Assembly (NCBI GenBank): GCA_902797785.1
Contig: CADBUD010000053.1
Location: 1-6,144, forward strand
Direction: 5' to 3'
Source: an uncultured Lachnospiraceae bacterium
GTDB lineage: Bacteria > Bacillota > Clostridia > Lachnospirales > Lachnospiraceae
DNA: 6,144 nt
Positions 5,965 through 6,144 of the stretch are shown one piece after another. Numbering within the stretch: position 1 is the stretch's first letter; every line of letters starts with the position of its first letter. The translations under genes and the position numbers were made by a program. The notes under the pieces are model-generated. The model was given only the letters and a program-made list of their open reading frames with translations, was not told where the DNA came from and made no database searches.

Positions 5965-5998
5965 AGAATGCGCGTGACCAGAACAGTGAGCGCATTTT
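5965..5998. other. Inverted repeat just downstream of the small peptide ORF
   Basis: AATGCGC (5967-5973) and GCGCATT (5990-5996) form a perfect 7-bp stem around a 16-nt loop, extendable by a G-T and an A-T pair. On the minus strand it begins immediately after the stop of the 27-codon ORF, where a transcript end could lie, but only a weak CUUAU tract follows. On the plus strand it would sit at the 5' end of the proposed antisense RNA. Confidence 0.35.
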
Positions 5999-6080
5999 AA
6001 ATGACCAAAAGATTATGTCTAACGCCACCCATCATAACAACTAAAAGCCCTAAGACCGCCACAAATGCCTCTGTGGTCAT
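5997..6080 (-). CDS. Candidate 27-residue hydrophobic peptide (toxin-like)
   Basis: The ORF starts ATG at 6080-6078 and stops TAA at 5999-5997. The peptide begins MTTEAFVAVLGLLVVMM and ends GGVRHNLLVI: a short polar start, one hydrophobic segment (about residues 5-17) and a charged patch near the C-terminus. This composition resembles small holin-like or type I toxin peptides of Firmicutes, which insert into the cell membrane; no specific family is assigned. GAGG (6084-6081) directly abuts the ATG, a poor spacing. The start region lies inside a long hairpin whose 3' arm is made of codons 10-13, so translation would be restrained. It could be a fortuitous ORF. Confidence 0.33.
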   Translation of the reverse strand: MTTEAFVAVLGLLVVMMGGVRHNLLVI

Positions 6081-6093
6081 CCTCGGGCTTTTA
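6042..6093. terminator. Long hairpin over the small peptide start; possible antisense-RNA terminator
   Basis: TAAAAGCCC (6042-6050) and GGGCTTTTA (6085-6093) form a perfect 9-bp outer stem, and CCACA (6059-6063) with TGTGG (6072-6076) an inner one. On the plus strand it ends in a short T run (GGGCTTTTACAG), so it may terminate transcripts entering from the left. In minus-strand RNA the same fold places the GAGG and AUG of the 27-codon ORF in an internal loop between the two stems, limiting access. Only four T residues follow, so terminator strength is doubtful. Confidence 0.5.
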
Positions 6094-6144
6094 CAGCATT
6101 CTCTTGGATTTGCCTTGGCAGCTACATTATTTCGCAACCATTAA

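Larger units (their letters stand above)
5970..6093 (+). ncRNA. Hypothetical antisense RNA opposite the small peptide ORF
   Basis: Inferred only from a plausible plus-strand promoter (5936-5963) and a hairpin with a T run at 6042-6093. The transcript would cover the full complement of the 27-codon ORF, as in type I toxin-antitoxin pairs. No conserved RNA family is recognised and the ends are approximate. Confidence 0.2.

Noticed and set aside
5813..6028. 71-codon minus-strand frame upstream of the sensor gene, starting with GTG
   Set aside because: No good ribosome binding site, a GTG start inside the 27-codon ORF, overlap with the sensor promoter and the hairpin at 5965-5998, and no recognisable domain; composition looks like translated intergenic DNA.

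Overview
The window looks like chromosomal DNA of a low-to-mid GC Gram-positive anaerobe, most likely a gut clostridium of the Lachnospiraceae type. The grounds are strong AGGAGG-like ribosome binding sites, consensus sigma-A promoters in AT-rich spacers, an oxygen-sensitive aldo/keto reductase-ferredoxin fusion, and a propeller/Y_Y_Y/HD-GYP sensor of a kind seen in clostridia. The genus call is inference; no marker gene is present.

Layout, left to right. (1) Positions 1-65, minus strand: the first 21 complete codons of a small heavy-metal-associated (HMA, MerP/CopZ-like) protein or P-type ATPase N-terminus that runs off the left edge. Its control region (66-200) has a consensus promoter (TTGACA-16-TATAAT) and an ArsR/SmtB-like palindrome over the start of transcription. 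The palindrome is nested in a longer hairpin with a T-tract that may stop readthrough from the gene upstream. (2) Positions 201-252: a perfect 26-bp tandem duplication covering the last codons and stop of the next gene. (3) Positions 235-1191, minus: a six-helix voltage-gated-type K+ channel with a TVGYGD filter and a cytoplasmic TrkA_C (RCK_C) tail. (4) Positions 1192-1447: a divergent intergenic region with two back-to-back promoters whose -35 boxes share the same bases, then a strong hairpin at the 5' end of the plus-strand transcript. (5) Positions 1448-2623, plus: an aldo/keto reductase fused to two [4Fe-4S] cysteine motifs. (6) Positions 2645-5794, minus and convergent with the reductase (21 bp between stops): a 1049-residue membrane sensor with about 14 Reg_prop blades, a Y_Y_Y domain, one transmembrane helix and an intact HD-GYP phosphodiesterase domain. 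(7) Positions 5795-6144: about 350 bp with no large gene. It holds the sensor promoter, a possible 13-codon leader ORF overlapping the sensor start, and a possible 27-residue hydrophobic peptide gene. The start of that peptide gene lies in a long hairpin, and a plausible opposing promoter gives it some resemblance to a type I toxin-antitoxin locus.

The three complete genes have separate promoters and do not form one operon. Themes are envelope sensing and signalling (the HD-GYP sensor), ion homeostasis (K+ channel, metal-binding protein) and anaerobic redox metabolism (reductase). The most distinctive items are the sensor, which joins a hybrid-two-component-type extracellular module to a cyclic-dinucleotide phosphodiesterase; the layered promoter/operator/terminator at 124-200; and the candidate small-toxin locus at the right edge.
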